A stretch of 64,000 nucleotides of DNA, taken from positions 2,914,001 to 2,978,000 of the forward strand of contig NZ_CP128187.1 in the NCBI RefSeq assembly GCF_035207705.1, written 5' to 3'. Below are positions 1 to 8,587 of the stretch, one piece after another. Made by a program: the position numbers and the translations under genes. The stretch's first letter is position 1. Each line of letters begins with the position of its first letter. The notes below the pieces were generated by a model that was not told where the DNA came from, did no database searches, and saw only the letters and a program-made list of their open reading frames with translations. This DNA is from Maribacter sp. BPC-D8 (GTDB lineage: Bacteria > Bacteroidota > Bacteroidia > Flavobacteriales > Flavobacteriaceae).

Positions 1-52
1 TACCTAGCACAACAGAAAATATCAGTAGTAATCCTGTGATTTTTACTTTCAT
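1..52 (-). CDS. Partial CDS, N-terminus of an exported protein (probable TolC-type outer membrane channel)
   Basis: Only the first 17 codons are inside the window (ATG at 50-52, reading leftwards). They encode a short basic start followed by a hydrophobic stretch (MKVKITGLLLIFSVVLG), which looks like a signal peptide. The gene lies 67 bp behind the adaptor gene on the same strand, as last visible member of the MacAB-type operon. In such operons this place is usually taken by a TolC-family outer membrane efflux protein. That identity is inferred from position only; nothing in the 17 residues proves it. Confidence 0.5.
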   Translation of the reverse strand, partial: MKVKITGLLLIFSVVLG

Positions 53-69
53 TTTATTCTTTTTTAAAC

Positions 70-87
70 CAACCTATATCTAGGTTG
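70..87 (-). other. Intercistronic stem-loop
   Basis: A 7-bp perfect stem (CAACCTA / TAGGTTG) with a 4-nt loop lies between the adaptor stop and the start of the next operon gene. No clean T-run follows it on the minus strand, so it is more likely an mRNA-stabilising or processing hairpin than a full terminator. The assignment is weak. Confidence 0.35.
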
Positions 88-119
88 CTCGATTCGTTTT
101 TTGATTTGATTGATTATTC

Positions 120-1244
120 TTAATCCTCATCCGAGCCATTATCTTCACTCTTAGCCTCTAACTTGTTCCAGATTTTTATTTTAGAGTCTTCATCGATTCC
201 AGATATAATTTCTACGTCGATACCATCACTTACACCTAGTACAAGTTCTCTTTTTTCAAACTCATTATCACCAGTCTCCACTTCTACATAAGGCTTATTA
301 GTTTCTTTATCGAACTGTAACAAAGCTTCTTTTATAGAAAGCACATCTTTTTTCTCCTCTAAAACAATGGCTGCATTTGCGCTATACCCTGCTCTAATAT
401 TAGTGCTATCAGACACTACCAAATCTCCTTCAATTTTAAACTGAACAGCGCCTTCTTCTTCCACACCTTTAGGTGCAATAAACTTTAATTTTGCACTGAA
501 TTTTTCATCTTGTAAAGCACCCATACTAATCTCTAATGGCATACCAACTTTAAGTTTACCTACTTCAGCCTCATCAACTTCACCTTCAAAAATCATTTTA
601 GACATATCTGCAATAAAAGCAATGGTAGTACCGTCATTGAAATTATTACTTTCAATAACCTGATCACCTACCTCTACAGGTATTTCTAATAAGGTACCAG
701 TTACCGTCGCTCTAATATTCGTATTTGCACTAGAAGAACCACCTGCAGAACCAACTCTAATAATCTGGTAATCTGCCTGAGAATTTTGCAGTTCTTGCTT
801 TGCTTGATCAAATCGTAATTGCAATGCATTAAAATCTTGACTAGAAATTACCCCTTTATCAAAAAGTGTTTTATTACGGTCATATTCAATCTTCGTATTG
901 CTTAAAGAAATTTTGGCATTATTAACTCTACCGCGAGCTTGATTTAATGACTGCTCATTAGGTACCACTTTTATAGTAGCTATTAAATCTCCTGCTTTTA
1001 CTTGAACACCTTCTTCTAAATACACCTTTTGTATAATACCAGAAATTTGAGGTTTGATTTCAATTTCATCTTGTGGTATAACCTTACCGGTAACAACTAC
1101 CTTATTGGTAATATCTCTTTTTTCAACGGTTTCAGTTTCATATGTTTTTAAAGGGGTGCTATTTTTCTTTAAAAAATAGACTACTGCAGCCAGTATCCCA
1201 ATAACTGCTACTCCTATTAATACGTACTTTACATACTTGTTCAT
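120..1244 (-). CDS. Periplasmic adaptor subunit of MacAB-type efflux pump (HlyD/RND-MFP family), copy 1
   Basis: Membrane-fusion protein expected to bridge inner-membrane ABC permeases to an outer-membrane channel. A single N-terminal membrane anchor (about residues 6-26) is followed by a lipoyl-like half motif (VTGKVIPQDEIEIKPQISG), a long alpha-helical hairpin rich in N, Q, K and E (about 95-165), the second lipoyl half (LLEIPVEVGDQVIESNNF) and beta-barrel plus membrane-proximal domains. The tail is acidic. The chosen start is the ATG at 1244; a TTG two codons upstream is less likely. It is clearly paralogous to the adaptor at 4562-5680, with which it shares the VEVGxQVIESNNFNxGTTIA block. 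It follows permease A by 44 bp, so it is co-transcribed. The substrate cannot be told from sequence. Confidence 0.9.
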   Translation of the reverse strand: MNKYVKYVLIGVAVIGILAAVVYFLKKNSTPLKTYETETVEKRDITNKVVVTGKVIPQDEIEIKPQISGIIQKVYLEEGVQVKAGDLIATIKVVPNEQSLNQARGRVNNAKISLSNTKIEYDRNKTLFDKGVISSQDFNALQLRFDQAKQELQNSQADYQIIRVGSAGGSSSANTNIRATVTGTLLEIPVEVGDQVIESNNFNDGTTIAFIADMSKMIFEGEVDEAEVGKLKVGMPLEISMGALQDEKFSAKLKFIAPKGVEEEGAVQFKIEGDLVVSDSTNIRAGYSANAAIVLEEKKDVLSIKEALLQFDKETNKPYVEVETGDNEFEKRELVLGVSDGIDVEIISGIDEDSKIKIWNKLEAKSEDNGSDED

Positions 1245-1288
1245 GCTCAACTATTTGATTGTTATTTATTCTTTTGTTGTTTGGTCTG

Positions 1289-2545
1289 TTACTCTTCTCT
1301 TAATGCGTCAATTGGTTTTATTCTAATAGCTCTATTCGCAGGTATCAATCCGATTAAAACACTCAGACTAACCATTAAAATAAAAGAACCTAAAAACTGT
1401 GGTATACTAATCATAAGATTATAAAAAGGCATATCACTATTTTCGCCTATCATATTATTCGCAATTGCCAGAAACCCTATTGCAATTGCAAAACCGACAA
1501 AGCCCGCAAATACCGTAATTACTATTGACTCTAGTACAATTTGTCTTTTTACCACTTTTGGTGTTGCGCCTAAAGCACGTCTAATACCTATTTCTTTAGT
1601 ACGTTCTTTTACCGTAATTAAAAGAATATTACTAATAGCGATTACACCTGCCAGTAAGGTCAAAATTCCGACGAAGAATGACACGCCTTGTAATACACCG
1701 GTAAATGCAGATACATTATTGAAGACTTCAGACATATCAAAGCTACCAATTGCGCGTTCGTCTATGGGGTTGATATCATACTTGTTTTTCAACAGGCGTT
1801 TTATCTGACTCTCAACCACAGGCACTTTAGTATCTGACTGAACCGAAATTGCCATCCATCCCATTTTATCTCCGGATCCAAAAGCTTTTTGAAATGTTGA
1901 AAATGGAATATACACTGAATTCTCACCGTCAATATTTATATTTTGGTTCGGCTTATATATCCCGACAATATTAAAAAACACTCCGTTAATACGAACATCT
2001 TCCCCTATCGCATTTTCACCTTTTTCAAATAGAAGCTTATAGGTTTCTTCTCCAATAACACAAACCTTTTTAGACTCGGTCATGTCATTTTCATTCAAGA
2101 ACCTGCCCTCTACCAGTTTCTTCTTCATGATTTCATCCACATTCGGATAATCACCATACACCGCCGACCCACTAGTTAATCCGTTTCTATACACTGTAAC
2201 CACACCTCTATGATTACCCAATTCTATTCTTGGGGCAAGAACTTCTATTTCTGGAATCTGTTCTTTAAGAATGGTCGCATCTTCGAGTTTAAATTGAATT
2301 CTGCGTCCTCTTTCAAATCCTTTATAAGGTTCAGATGTACTTTGACTCCATACAAACAGACTGTTAGACGCCGTACCAGCGAATATTTTCTGAAAGCCGT
2401 TGCTCATTCCGTTTGCGCCACCTAATAATAGCACAAGAATTATCATCGCTATAATAACCCCTAACATGGTTAAAAATGTACGAAACAAGTTCTTACCTAA
2501 TGTGGCAAAAATCTCTGACCATAAATCTCTATCAAATATCCACAT
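1289..2545 (-). CDS. ABC transporter permease, MacB/FtsX type (permease A)
   Basis: Inner-membrane subunit of a type VII (MacB-like) ABC exporter, 418 aa, without its own ATPase domain. Layout: one N-terminal helix (about residues 20-42), a large periplasmic MacB_PCD-type domain, then three C-terminal helices forming the FtsX domain. The cytoplasmic loop carries the family motif KERTKEIGIRRALGATP, which couples to the ATPase. It starts one base after the stop of permease B (2547-3776), and the two probably form a heterodimer. MacB of proteobacteria is an NBD-permease fusion; here the parts are separate genes, as in LolCDE- or YknXYZ-like systems. Confidence 0.92.
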   Translation of the reverse strand: MWIFDRDLWSEIFATLGKNLFRTFLTMLGVIIAMIILVLLLGGANGMSNGFQKIFAGTASNSLFVWSQSTSEPYKGFERGRRIQFKLEDATILKEQIPEIEVLAPRIELGNHRGVVTVYRNGLTSGSAVYGDYPNVDEIMKKKLVEGRFLNENDMTESKKVCVIGEETYKLLFEKGENAIGEDVRINGVFFNIVGIYKPNQNINIDGENSVYIPFSTFQKAFGSGDKMGWMAISVQSDTKVPVVESQIKRLLKNKYDINPIDERAIGSFDMSEVFNNVSAFTGVLQGVSFFVGILTLLAGVIAISNILLITVKERTKEIGIRRALGATPKVVKRQIVLESIVITVFAGFVGFAIAIGFLAIANNMIGENSDMPFYNLMISIPQFLGSFILMVSLSVLIGLIPANRAIRIKPIDALREE

Positions 2546-2546
2546 A

Positions 2547-3776
2547 TTATTTATCGCTTAATGCTACAATTGGTTTTACTCTTGCCGCTTTCATTGCAGG
2601 AATCAATCCTGCTAGAACGCCTGCTACAATCAAAATTATGGTTGCGGTTACAACCATTGACATACTAACCGACGGATTCGCAAAAGCACCTGTTTTAATA
2701 CTCGGACCGATAGCCGCTAATAATCCTGTTGCAATTCCTAATCCTATAAATCCAGATAAGGCAGTTATAAAAACAGATTCAAACAAGACTAATTTTATAA
2801 TCGACCACGGCTCTGCACCTAAAGCTTTACGAACACCAATCTCTTTTGTACGTTCTTTAATTATAAACACCATAATATTACCGATACCTACAATACCAGA
2901 TAATAATATTAAAAGACCCACTATAATTACTGCGATATCAAGACCTCCTGTAAAGTTGCTAATATCTTCAAAAACCTCTGCGTAGTTAAAGATTCTAATT
3001 CCTGATTGATCCTTGGGTGCAATTTTAAAACGCCTTCTAAAAACATTCTCTAATCGATCTGAAAAAGCAAGTGCTTCGGTTAAATCGTAATTAGGATTAT
3101 AGGTTAAAGCAATCTGATCAATGTGATCTGTTTGCCCATACATTTTTTGATATGTACTGGTAGGTGCATAAATGTTTCGCTCTGCGTTATCATCACCATC
3201 ATCAGTAAAAGTGCCAATTACCCTAAACGGCAGTCCGTTGAACTCTATAAACTTACCTATGGCATCTTCGTTCTTGAATAAATCTTCCTCTACTTTTCTG
3301 CCGATAACGGCAACTTTAGAGGCATTCATTAAATCATTAGTATTTATGAATCGACCCTTATTCACTATAGTCTTTTCAATAGCTTGGTGATCGGGGTAAA
3401 CTGCTTGTATACTATAACTACCCGTTTCGCTCTTATAACGTGCCGATGTATTTTGATATACTCTCGGGCTAATATACTCTACGTCGTTAGGAAAACTTCT
3501 TTTGATGTATTCAATATCATCATTTGTCATTTGAATTCTTCGACCAGCTTCAAACCCACCATAAGCTAAAGAAGTAGTACCTGTTCTCACAAAAATGGAG
3601 TTGGTAGCATCGTCACTGAACTGAAGTGTGAATCCGTTTTGCATTCCCTTTACAGAAGCCAAAAGCAATACCAAAATGAATATACCCCAACCTACCGAAA
3701 ACCCGGTAAGGAAAGTTCTAAGCTTGTTGTTGCTTATACTATGGTATATTTCTTGCCAAATGTCTCTATCAAACAT
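2547..3776 (-). CDS. ABC transporter permease, MacB/FtsX type (permease B)
   Basis: 409-aa paralogue of permease A with the same plan: N-terminal helix after an MFDRDIWQEI start, a periplasmic domain of about 210 residues, and a C-terminal FtsX domain containing IKERTKEIGVRKALGAEP. The last residues (MKAARVKPIVALSDK) match the conserved end of this family, where most copies end in EALR(D/T)E. Its start overlaps the 3' end of the ATPase gene by 8 bp, so translation is probably coupled. It likely pairs with permease A on the ATPase dimer. Confidence 0.92.
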   Translation of the reverse strand: MFDRDIWQEIYHSISNNKLRTFLTGFSVGWGIFILVLLLASVKGMQNGFTLQFSDDATNSIFVRTGTTSLAYGGFEAGRRIQMTNDDIEYIKRSFPNDVEYISPRVYQNTSARYKSETGSYSIQAVYPDHQAIEKTIVNKGRFINTNDLMNASKVAVIGRKVEEDLFKNEDAIGKFIEFNGLPFRVIGTFTDDGDDNAERNIYAPTSTYQKMYGQTDHIDQIALTYNPNYDLTEALAFSDRLENVFRRRFKIAPKDQSGIRIFNYAEVFEDISNFTGGLDIAVIIVGLLILLSGIVGIGNIMVFIIKERTKEIGVRKALGAEPWSIIKLVLFESVFITALSGFIGLGIATGLLAAIGPSIKTGAFANPSVSMSMVVTATIILIVAGVLAGLIPAMKAARVKPIVALSDK

Positions 3777-4470
3777 ATTGCTCGGCTCTTACTTGTTCTA
3801 TTTTCTTATCCTCTATAATTACGCCATCTTTCAAATGCACAATACGCTTGCACATATCAGCAATATCCGGCTCGTGAGTAACTATTAAAATAGTATTACC
3901 CTGGTCGTTAATTTTCTGTATTAAGTCCATCACCTCATAAGATGTTTTACTATCTAATGCACCTGTAGGCTCATCGGCAAGTAATACTTTTGGTTCAGCT
4001 GCCAAAGCTCTAGCTATGGCTACACGTTGTTTTTGACCACCAGAAAGTTCGCTAGGCAAATGACCAGCCCATTCTTTAAGACCCACTTGGGTTAAATATT
4101 TTAAAGCTTTTTCTTGACGTTCTTTTCTCGGTACTTTTTGGTAGTATAGTGGCAGGGCTACATTCTCTGCCGCACTTTTATAATTGATAAGGTTGAACGA
4201 TTGAAAAACAAAACCTAAAAACTTATTTCTGTATCTAGCAGCTTTAGTTTCGTTTAAATCTTTAATAGGAACATTATCTAAAATATACTCTCCAGAATCA
4301 GAGCTATCCAACATACCTAAAATATTTAATAAGGTAGATTTACCCGAACCAGAAGAGCCCATGATAGCTACTAACTCCCCTTCTTCAACATTAAAATTTA
4401 TTCCTTTAAGAACGTGAAGAGAATTCTTGCCCATTTTATAGGACTTATGAAGATCTTTAATTTGAATCAT
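3769..4470 (-). CDS. ABC transporter ATP-binding protein (LolD/MacB-NBD type)
   Basis: Cytoplasmic ATPase of the export system, 233 aa when started at the ATG at 4470. An in-frame TTG seven codons upstream is possible, but MIQIKDLHKSY is the normal beginning of this family. Walker A GSSGSGKST is at residues 38-46, Q-loop at about 90, signature LSGGQ at 142-146, Walker B VLLADE at 162-167 and H-loop His199. All catalytic motifs are intact. It is the only ATPase among four permeases (2547, 1289, 5711 and 7005), so it either serves both permease pairs or the second pair uses an ATPase encoded elsewhere. About 90 bp separate it from the adaptor gene upstream. Confidence 0.93.
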   Translation of the reverse strand: MIQIKDLHKSYKMGKNSLHVLKGINFNVEEGELVAIMGSSGSGKSTLLNILGMLDSSDSGEYILDNVPIKDLNETKAARYRNKFLGFVFQSFNLINYKSAAENVALPLYYQKVPRKERQEKALKYLTQVGLKEWAGHLPSELSGGQKQRVAIARALAAEPKVLLADEPTGALDSKTSYEVMDLIQKINDQGNTILIVTHEPDIADMCKRIVHLKDGVIIEDKKIEQVRAEQYV

Positions 4471-4561
4471 GTTGGTTGTTGTTTTGAACAATTTTTACAC
4501 TGCCTATTCATTAGACTATGCAGTGTTAAATTTGTTACATCAATTTAATACTTTTTTTAAT

Positions 4562-5680
4562 TTATTCGTTCTCGGCTAGTTCATCGGGCACTACCTCGTT
4601 CCATACCTTAATTTTATCACCTTCTATAATGCCAGAATTTATTTGAACATGAATACCATCGCTGATGCCTAATTCAATATCTCGTCTTTCAAATTCTTGA
4701 TCACCAGTTGCGATTTCTACGAAAGGTTTTTTGGTTTTATCATCGAATTGCACCAAAGCTTCTTTTACTGCTAAAACACTATCTGCTCGAGCTAAAATTA
4801 TAGATGCATTGGCACTTAAACCTGCTCTAATGAATATGGAGTCTTGTTTTTTAAGGGTTCCTTTAATTTCAAACTGTATAGCACCATTCTCTTCATTTCC
4901 TTTCGGCGCTATATAATCTAGAACAGCATCGAACACTTTATCTTCAATGGCACCAACGGTAATCTCTAAAGGCAGATTCTCTTTAATTTTTCCCACTTCA
5001 GACTCATCGACCTTACCTTCAAAAATCATTTTATCTACATCTGCAATAGCAGCTATGGTAGTACCTTCATTAAAGTTATTACTTTCAATAACCTGATTAC
5101 CTACTTCTACGGGTACTTCTAGCACCATACCACTAACCGTTGCTCTAATTTGTGTATTTGCAGCATTACCAAAACCAGAAGTAGTACCCGTTTTTACTAT
5201 ATCATATCTTTTATTAGCAGCTGCGTAAGATTGTTTCGACTGATCATAGCTTAACTGAGCACGCTCTAGGTCTACTTTAGAAATTACCCCTTTGGTAAAC
5301 AATCCTTTTTGACGATCTAAATTACGCAATTGATCATCTAGGTTAATTTTAGCTTCATTAATATTATTTCTGGCGTCATTCAAAGAACTTAGATTAGGTA
5401 CCACTTTAATAGTACACAGCAAATCGCCAGATTTTACATAATCGCCACCCTCCACGAAAATCTTCTCTATCACTCCCGATATATTCGGTTTAATAAGCAC
5501 TTCTTCTAACGGAAGAATACTACCCGTTGCCATCGTCTTTTTAATAATGGTCTGCTTAGAAGGTTCTTCTGTTTGATACACCACTGGGTCTTCTGCATTT
5601 TTTGAATACAAATAGAACATTGACCCGCCAAAGGCAAGCACTATAATAAGCAGGATGATAATTGTTGTTGACTTTTTCAT
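4562..5680 (-). CDS. Periplasmic adaptor subunit of MacAB-type efflux pump (HlyD family), copy 2
   Basis: 372-aa membrane-fusion protein, same architecture as the adaptor at 120-1244: N-terminal anchor (about residues 5-25), split lipoyl domain (ATGSILPLEEVLIKPNISG and EVPVEVGNQVIESNNF), a helical hairpin of about 70 residues starting near residue 95, beta-barrel, and a C-terminal domain with RRDIELGISDGIHV. It lies 30 bp behind permease C (5711-6967). With permeases C and D it forms the upstream half of the duplicated cassette. Confidence 0.9.
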   Translation of the reverse strand: MKKSTTIIILLIIVLAFGGSMFYLYSKNAEDPVVYQTEEPSKQTIIKKTMATGSILPLEEVLIKPNISGVIEKIFVEGGDYVKSGDLLCTIKVVPNLSSLNDARNNINEAKINLDDQLRNLDRQKGLFTKGVISKVDLERAQLSYDQSKQSYAAANKRYDIVKTGTTSGFGNAANTQIRATVSGMVLEVPVEVGNQVIESNNFNEGTTIAAIADVDKMIFEGKVDESEVGKIKENLPLEITVGAIEDKVFDAVLDYIAPKGNEENGAIQFEIKGTLKKQDSIFIRAGLSANASIILARADSVLAVKEALVQFDDKTKKPFVEIATGDQEFERRDIELGISDGIHVQINSGIIEGDKIKVWNEVVPDELAENE

Positions 5681-5710
5681 TTTTTGATTGGTTGTATTTT
5701 GATGATAATT

Positions 5711-6967
5711 TTATTCTGTTCTTAAAGCTTCAATTGGTCTTATTTTGATGGCACTTTGTGCAGGTATGAATCCCGCTAGCAAGCCGGAAAATATTAAAAT
5801 AACCAGGGCACTCACTACCACACCCAAACTTACACTAGGGTTTACAAACATGTCTACAGGACCTACGGAGTCTAGCACCGCGTTAACGCCATAAATAAAT
5901 GCCGCACCGAAGACAATGCCTATCATACCCGATATGATCGTGAGGAAAATAGATTCCATTAAAATTTGTTTTTTGATAGACCATGGTGCTTCGCCCAAAG
6001 CCCTACGAATTCCGATTTCTTTAGTTCGTTCTTTAATAACAATGAGCATAATATTACTCACCCCAATAATACCGGACAATAGTACGAGCACCCCTACAAA
6101 GTAGGCTACCCAACGTAATGCACCGAACAGACTTTCTACGCGATTATACTGTTCATATAAATCAAAATACCCAACGGCACGTTTATCATCGGGGTGAATT
6201 TTTCTATTCTCCTTAACGACATTTACAATTTTCTCTTTGAGATTAGAAATGGAACTACCATCTAGCGCAGTTATCGCCATCCATCCGACATCGTTACCCA
6301 TATTAAAAGCTTGCGAGAATGCAGTAAACGGGACATAGATTTCTTTTTGACCTTCTTCACCACCGCCATCATCTTTCTTTTGATAGGTACCTACTACCAT
6401 GAAATTGACTCCTTGAATTTTAATATAGGTTCCTAGAACTTTTTCACCTCGATCATAAAGTTCATTTCTTACGCCAACACCTATTACCGCAATTTTTCTT
6501 TTGTCTTGAATGTCATTATGATTTACAAACCTACCCGATGTTATGGTCATAGGTTCTTGCCGTATTATTTCTGGATAATCTCCGTAGACATTGAATGCAC
6601 CAGTTTTTAAACCGCGTACCACATTATTACCCCCACCAAATCCGCCTAATTGATTTCGGGGAGAGATGAATCTTAAATTAGGAATATTATCTTTTATAGA
6701 TTGTACATCTTCTTGCTTAAAATTAAAACGTCTTCCCTTTGGCAATCCTTTATATGACATGGTCGTATTACGAGACCACATGAACATTGTATTGGTAGCG
6801 ATATCTCCGAAATCGGCACGAATGCCATTTTCCAAACCTTTGCCCGCAGCAAGTAGAATAATTAGAATAAAAATACCCCAGCCCACACCAAAAGAAGTAG
6901 CCAATGTTCTAAACACATTGCTAGATAATACTTCTAAGATTTCTTTCCACCGGTCTCTATTGAACAT
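5711..6967 (-). CDS. ABC transporter permease, MacB/FtsX type (permease C)
   Basis: 418-aa MacB-like permease without an ATPase domain. It has an N-terminal helix near residues 20-42, a periplasmic domain including a Gly-rich segment (GGFGGGN), and three C-terminal helices with the coupling loop IKERTKEIGIRRALGEAP. It ends in IKIRPIEALRTE, typical of the family. It is separated from permease D (7005-8252) by 37 bp. With permease D it probably forms the second heterodimer of this locus. Confidence 0.92.
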   Translation of the reverse strand: MFNRDRWKEILEVLSSNVFRTLATSFGVGWGIFILIILLAAGKGLENGIRADFGDIATNTMFMWSRNTTMSYKGLPKGRRFNFKQEDVQSIKDNIPNLRFISPRNQLGGFGGGNNVVRGLKTGAFNVYGDYPEIIRQEPMTITSGRFVNHNDIQDKRKIAVIGVGVRNELYDRGEKVLGTYIKIQGVNFMVVGTYQKKDDGGGEEGQKEIYVPFTAFSQAFNMGNDVGWMAITALDGSSISNLKEKIVNVVKENRKIHPDDKRAVGYFDLYEQYNRVESLFGALRWVAYFVGVLVLLSGIIGVSNIMLIVIKERTKEIGIRRALGEAPWSIKKQILMESIFLTIISGMIGIVFGAAFIYGVNAVLDSVGPVDMFVNPSVSLGVVVSALVILIFSGLLAGFIPAQSAIKIRPIEALRTE

Positions 6968-7004
6968 GGTTCTATCTTATTTAGTTATACTTCTTTATTT
7001 TTTA

Positions 7005-8252
7005 CTACTCGTCTCTTAATGCTTCTATCACATGAATTTTAGCCGCTCGCCAGGCAGGGAAAAATCCCGCTACTGCTCCTGCAAAAATCAATACAAATAC
7101 AGTGGTTAAGGCGACATTGAAATTCACTGAGGGGTTTAACACATAATCTACCTCTACATGTGGTCCCACAATTTCGAGCAGCCCCATACTTAAAATGAGT
7201 CCTGTGAAACCCGCTATTGCCGTAATAAAAATTGCTTCGTGCAAAATCATACCAACAATTGACCATGGTTTTGCACCCAACGCTTTTCGTATACCTATTT
7301 CTCTGGTGCGTTCTTTCACTACAATGAGCATAATATTACTCACCCCAACAATACCAGCGATAATGGTACAAACCCCTACAAACCAAAAGAAAAATTTGAT
7401 ACCCCCCATTAGTGCATAAAAGCGCTTGGCCTCTTCCATAGGGTTATATACTTGAATGGCGCTCGTATCTTCTGGCGCCACCGTATGTGCTTTTTGCAAA
7501 TACGATTTTAATTCATTCTTAAATTTGATAGATTGTGCAACGGCGGTTTCGAAATCTTCTACAGGAGGTAATGTATAGGAAAGATTATTTAAATGATCAG
7601 CGCCATTGAAAACCTGTTGTGCAGTACTTACAGGTATATAAATACGGTCTTCTTCTCGTTCACCACCAATATCGCCGTAGACACCAACAATTTTGAAAGG
7701 GATGCCAGAGATATCTAAAAACTCCCCTACCGGACTTTCTAACGCATGAAATACTTCTCGATTGATCTTATTGCTGATGATTGCCACTTTAGCCTTAGCA
7801 TCAACATCTTGTTGATTGAGGAACCTCCCCAAGGTCATAAACTCATTTTCGATAAATTGAAATTGATCAGAAACACCTTGAACGTTATAAGCTAAAGACT
7901 CACTACCGTAGTTTACGAATACGCCTCGAACAAATAACCTTGGCGATTTATTTTCTATTTGATCCTCAAATAATACACCCGCCATGTCGTAATTCTCATT
8001 ACGAAATTGAATTGGTCTACCTGGGTTCATACCTTTATAGCCCATAGTGGTAACACCTGGCCAGACCCAAACACTGGTAGCAGCATCTTGTTCGAACTCT
8101 TTGGCGATACCATTTTGCATGCCTTGACCAAAACCCAATAAAATAACTAGAATGAATATACCTGAAGCAACGGAAAGTCCGGTTAGAAATGTGCGTAGCT
8201 TATTCTTGCGAATAGTATCGAAAATTTCTTGCCAACGTTCTAAGTCGAACAT
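7005..8252 (-). CDS. ABC transporter permease, MacB/FtsX type (permease D), first gene of export operon
   Basis: 415-aa MacB-like permease. It starts MFDLERWQEIFDTI, followed by a membrane helix (about residues 21-43), a periplasmic domain and the FtsX domain with VKERTREIGIRKALGAKP. It ends in AKIHVIEALRDE. As the most upstream gene of the run 8252 to 1 it is likely promoter-proximal. The leader contains TTGA-type tetranucleotide repeats directly before the ATG. No clear Bacteroidetes -7 box was found upstream. Confidence 0.92.
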   Translation of the reverse strand: MFDLERWQEIFDTIRKNKLRTFLTGLSVASGIFILVILLGFGQGMQNGIAKEFEQDAATSVWVWPGVTTMGYKGMNPGRPIQFRNENYDMAGVLFEDQIENKSPRLFVRGVFVNYGSESLAYNVQGVSDQFQFIENEFMTLGRFLNQQDVDAKAKVAIISNKINREVFHALESPVGEFLDISGIPFKIVGVYGDIGGEREEDRIYIPVSTAQQVFNGADHLNNLSYTLPPVEDFETAVAQSIKFKNELKSYLQKAHTVAPEDTSAIQVYNPMEEAKRFYALMGGIKFFFWFVGVCTIIAGIVGVSNIMLIVVKERTREIGIRKALGAKPWSIVGMILHEAIFITAIAGFTGLILSMGLLEIVGPHVEVDYVLNPSVNFNVALTTVFVLIFAGAVAGFFPAWRAAKIHVIEALRDE

Positions 8253-8253
8253 A

Positions 8254-8284
8254 AGATTGATTGATTAGGTTGATTGATTGATGA
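8254..8284. repeat. Tetranucleotide (TTGA/TCAA) repeat blocks in the leader of the export operon
   Basis: Two short blocks of GATT/TGAT units (8255-8266 and 8271-8284) are separated by AGGT and lie 2-32 bp upstream of the permease D start codon. Shorter versions of the same word occur near other gene junctions of this operon (around 100-115, 1250-1262 and 5683-5700). Copy number is only about three units per block. Confidence 0.6.
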
Positions 8285-8368
8285 ATGCGATACAACTATC
8301 ACACAATCATAAGACTAACCAAAAGCAAGAATGTTACACTATTTGTGTAAAAAAACTATAAAAAAGAT

Positions 8369-8587
8369 TTAAGGCCTCATCTTTTTGTAGATAAAATAGA
8401 AAAGACCAGCTACTAAAACATAAGGTACAGCCATTAAATAAACGATACCATTATTAATGCCTTCAGCTGCCTTACCAGAAGATTCACTTTCTAAGACCGC
8501 TCTACACATTGCACATTGCGCTTCAGCATCTATTGGAATCAACAGAAAGAAAACTACTACCAATAATAATATTTGTTTAGTATGCAT
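8369..8587 (-). CDS. Small CxxC membrane protein in the oxidase-assembly operon (unknown function)
   Basis: 72 aa. A signal peptide-like hydrophobic start ends in AEAQ, directly followed by the pair Cys25-Ala-Met-Cys28; then come a short polar segment, a second hydrophobic helix (about residues 48-67) and a basic end (KKMRP). After processing the CxxC pair would lie at the very N-terminus on the periplasmic side. The gene overlaps the DUF420 gene by 11 bp and is last in the SCO1-DUF420 cluster. I do not recognise a named family. A role in copper or thiol handling for cytochrome oxidase is inferred only from the CxxC pair and context. Confidence 0.8.
   Translation of the reverse strand: MHTKQILLLVVVFFLLIPIDAEAQCAMCRAVLESESSGKAAEGINNGIVYLMAVPYVLVAGLFYFIYKKMRP

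Noticed and set aside
2476..2985. 169-codon plus-strand open frame opposite permease A/B
   Set aside because: It is antisense to two clearly conserved permease genes and has low-complexity, shadow-type composition; no start signal or motif.
4471..4491. TTG start seven codons upstream of the ABC ATPase ATG
   Set aside because: The family normally begins directly at the MIQIKDLHKSY strand, and ATG is available there.
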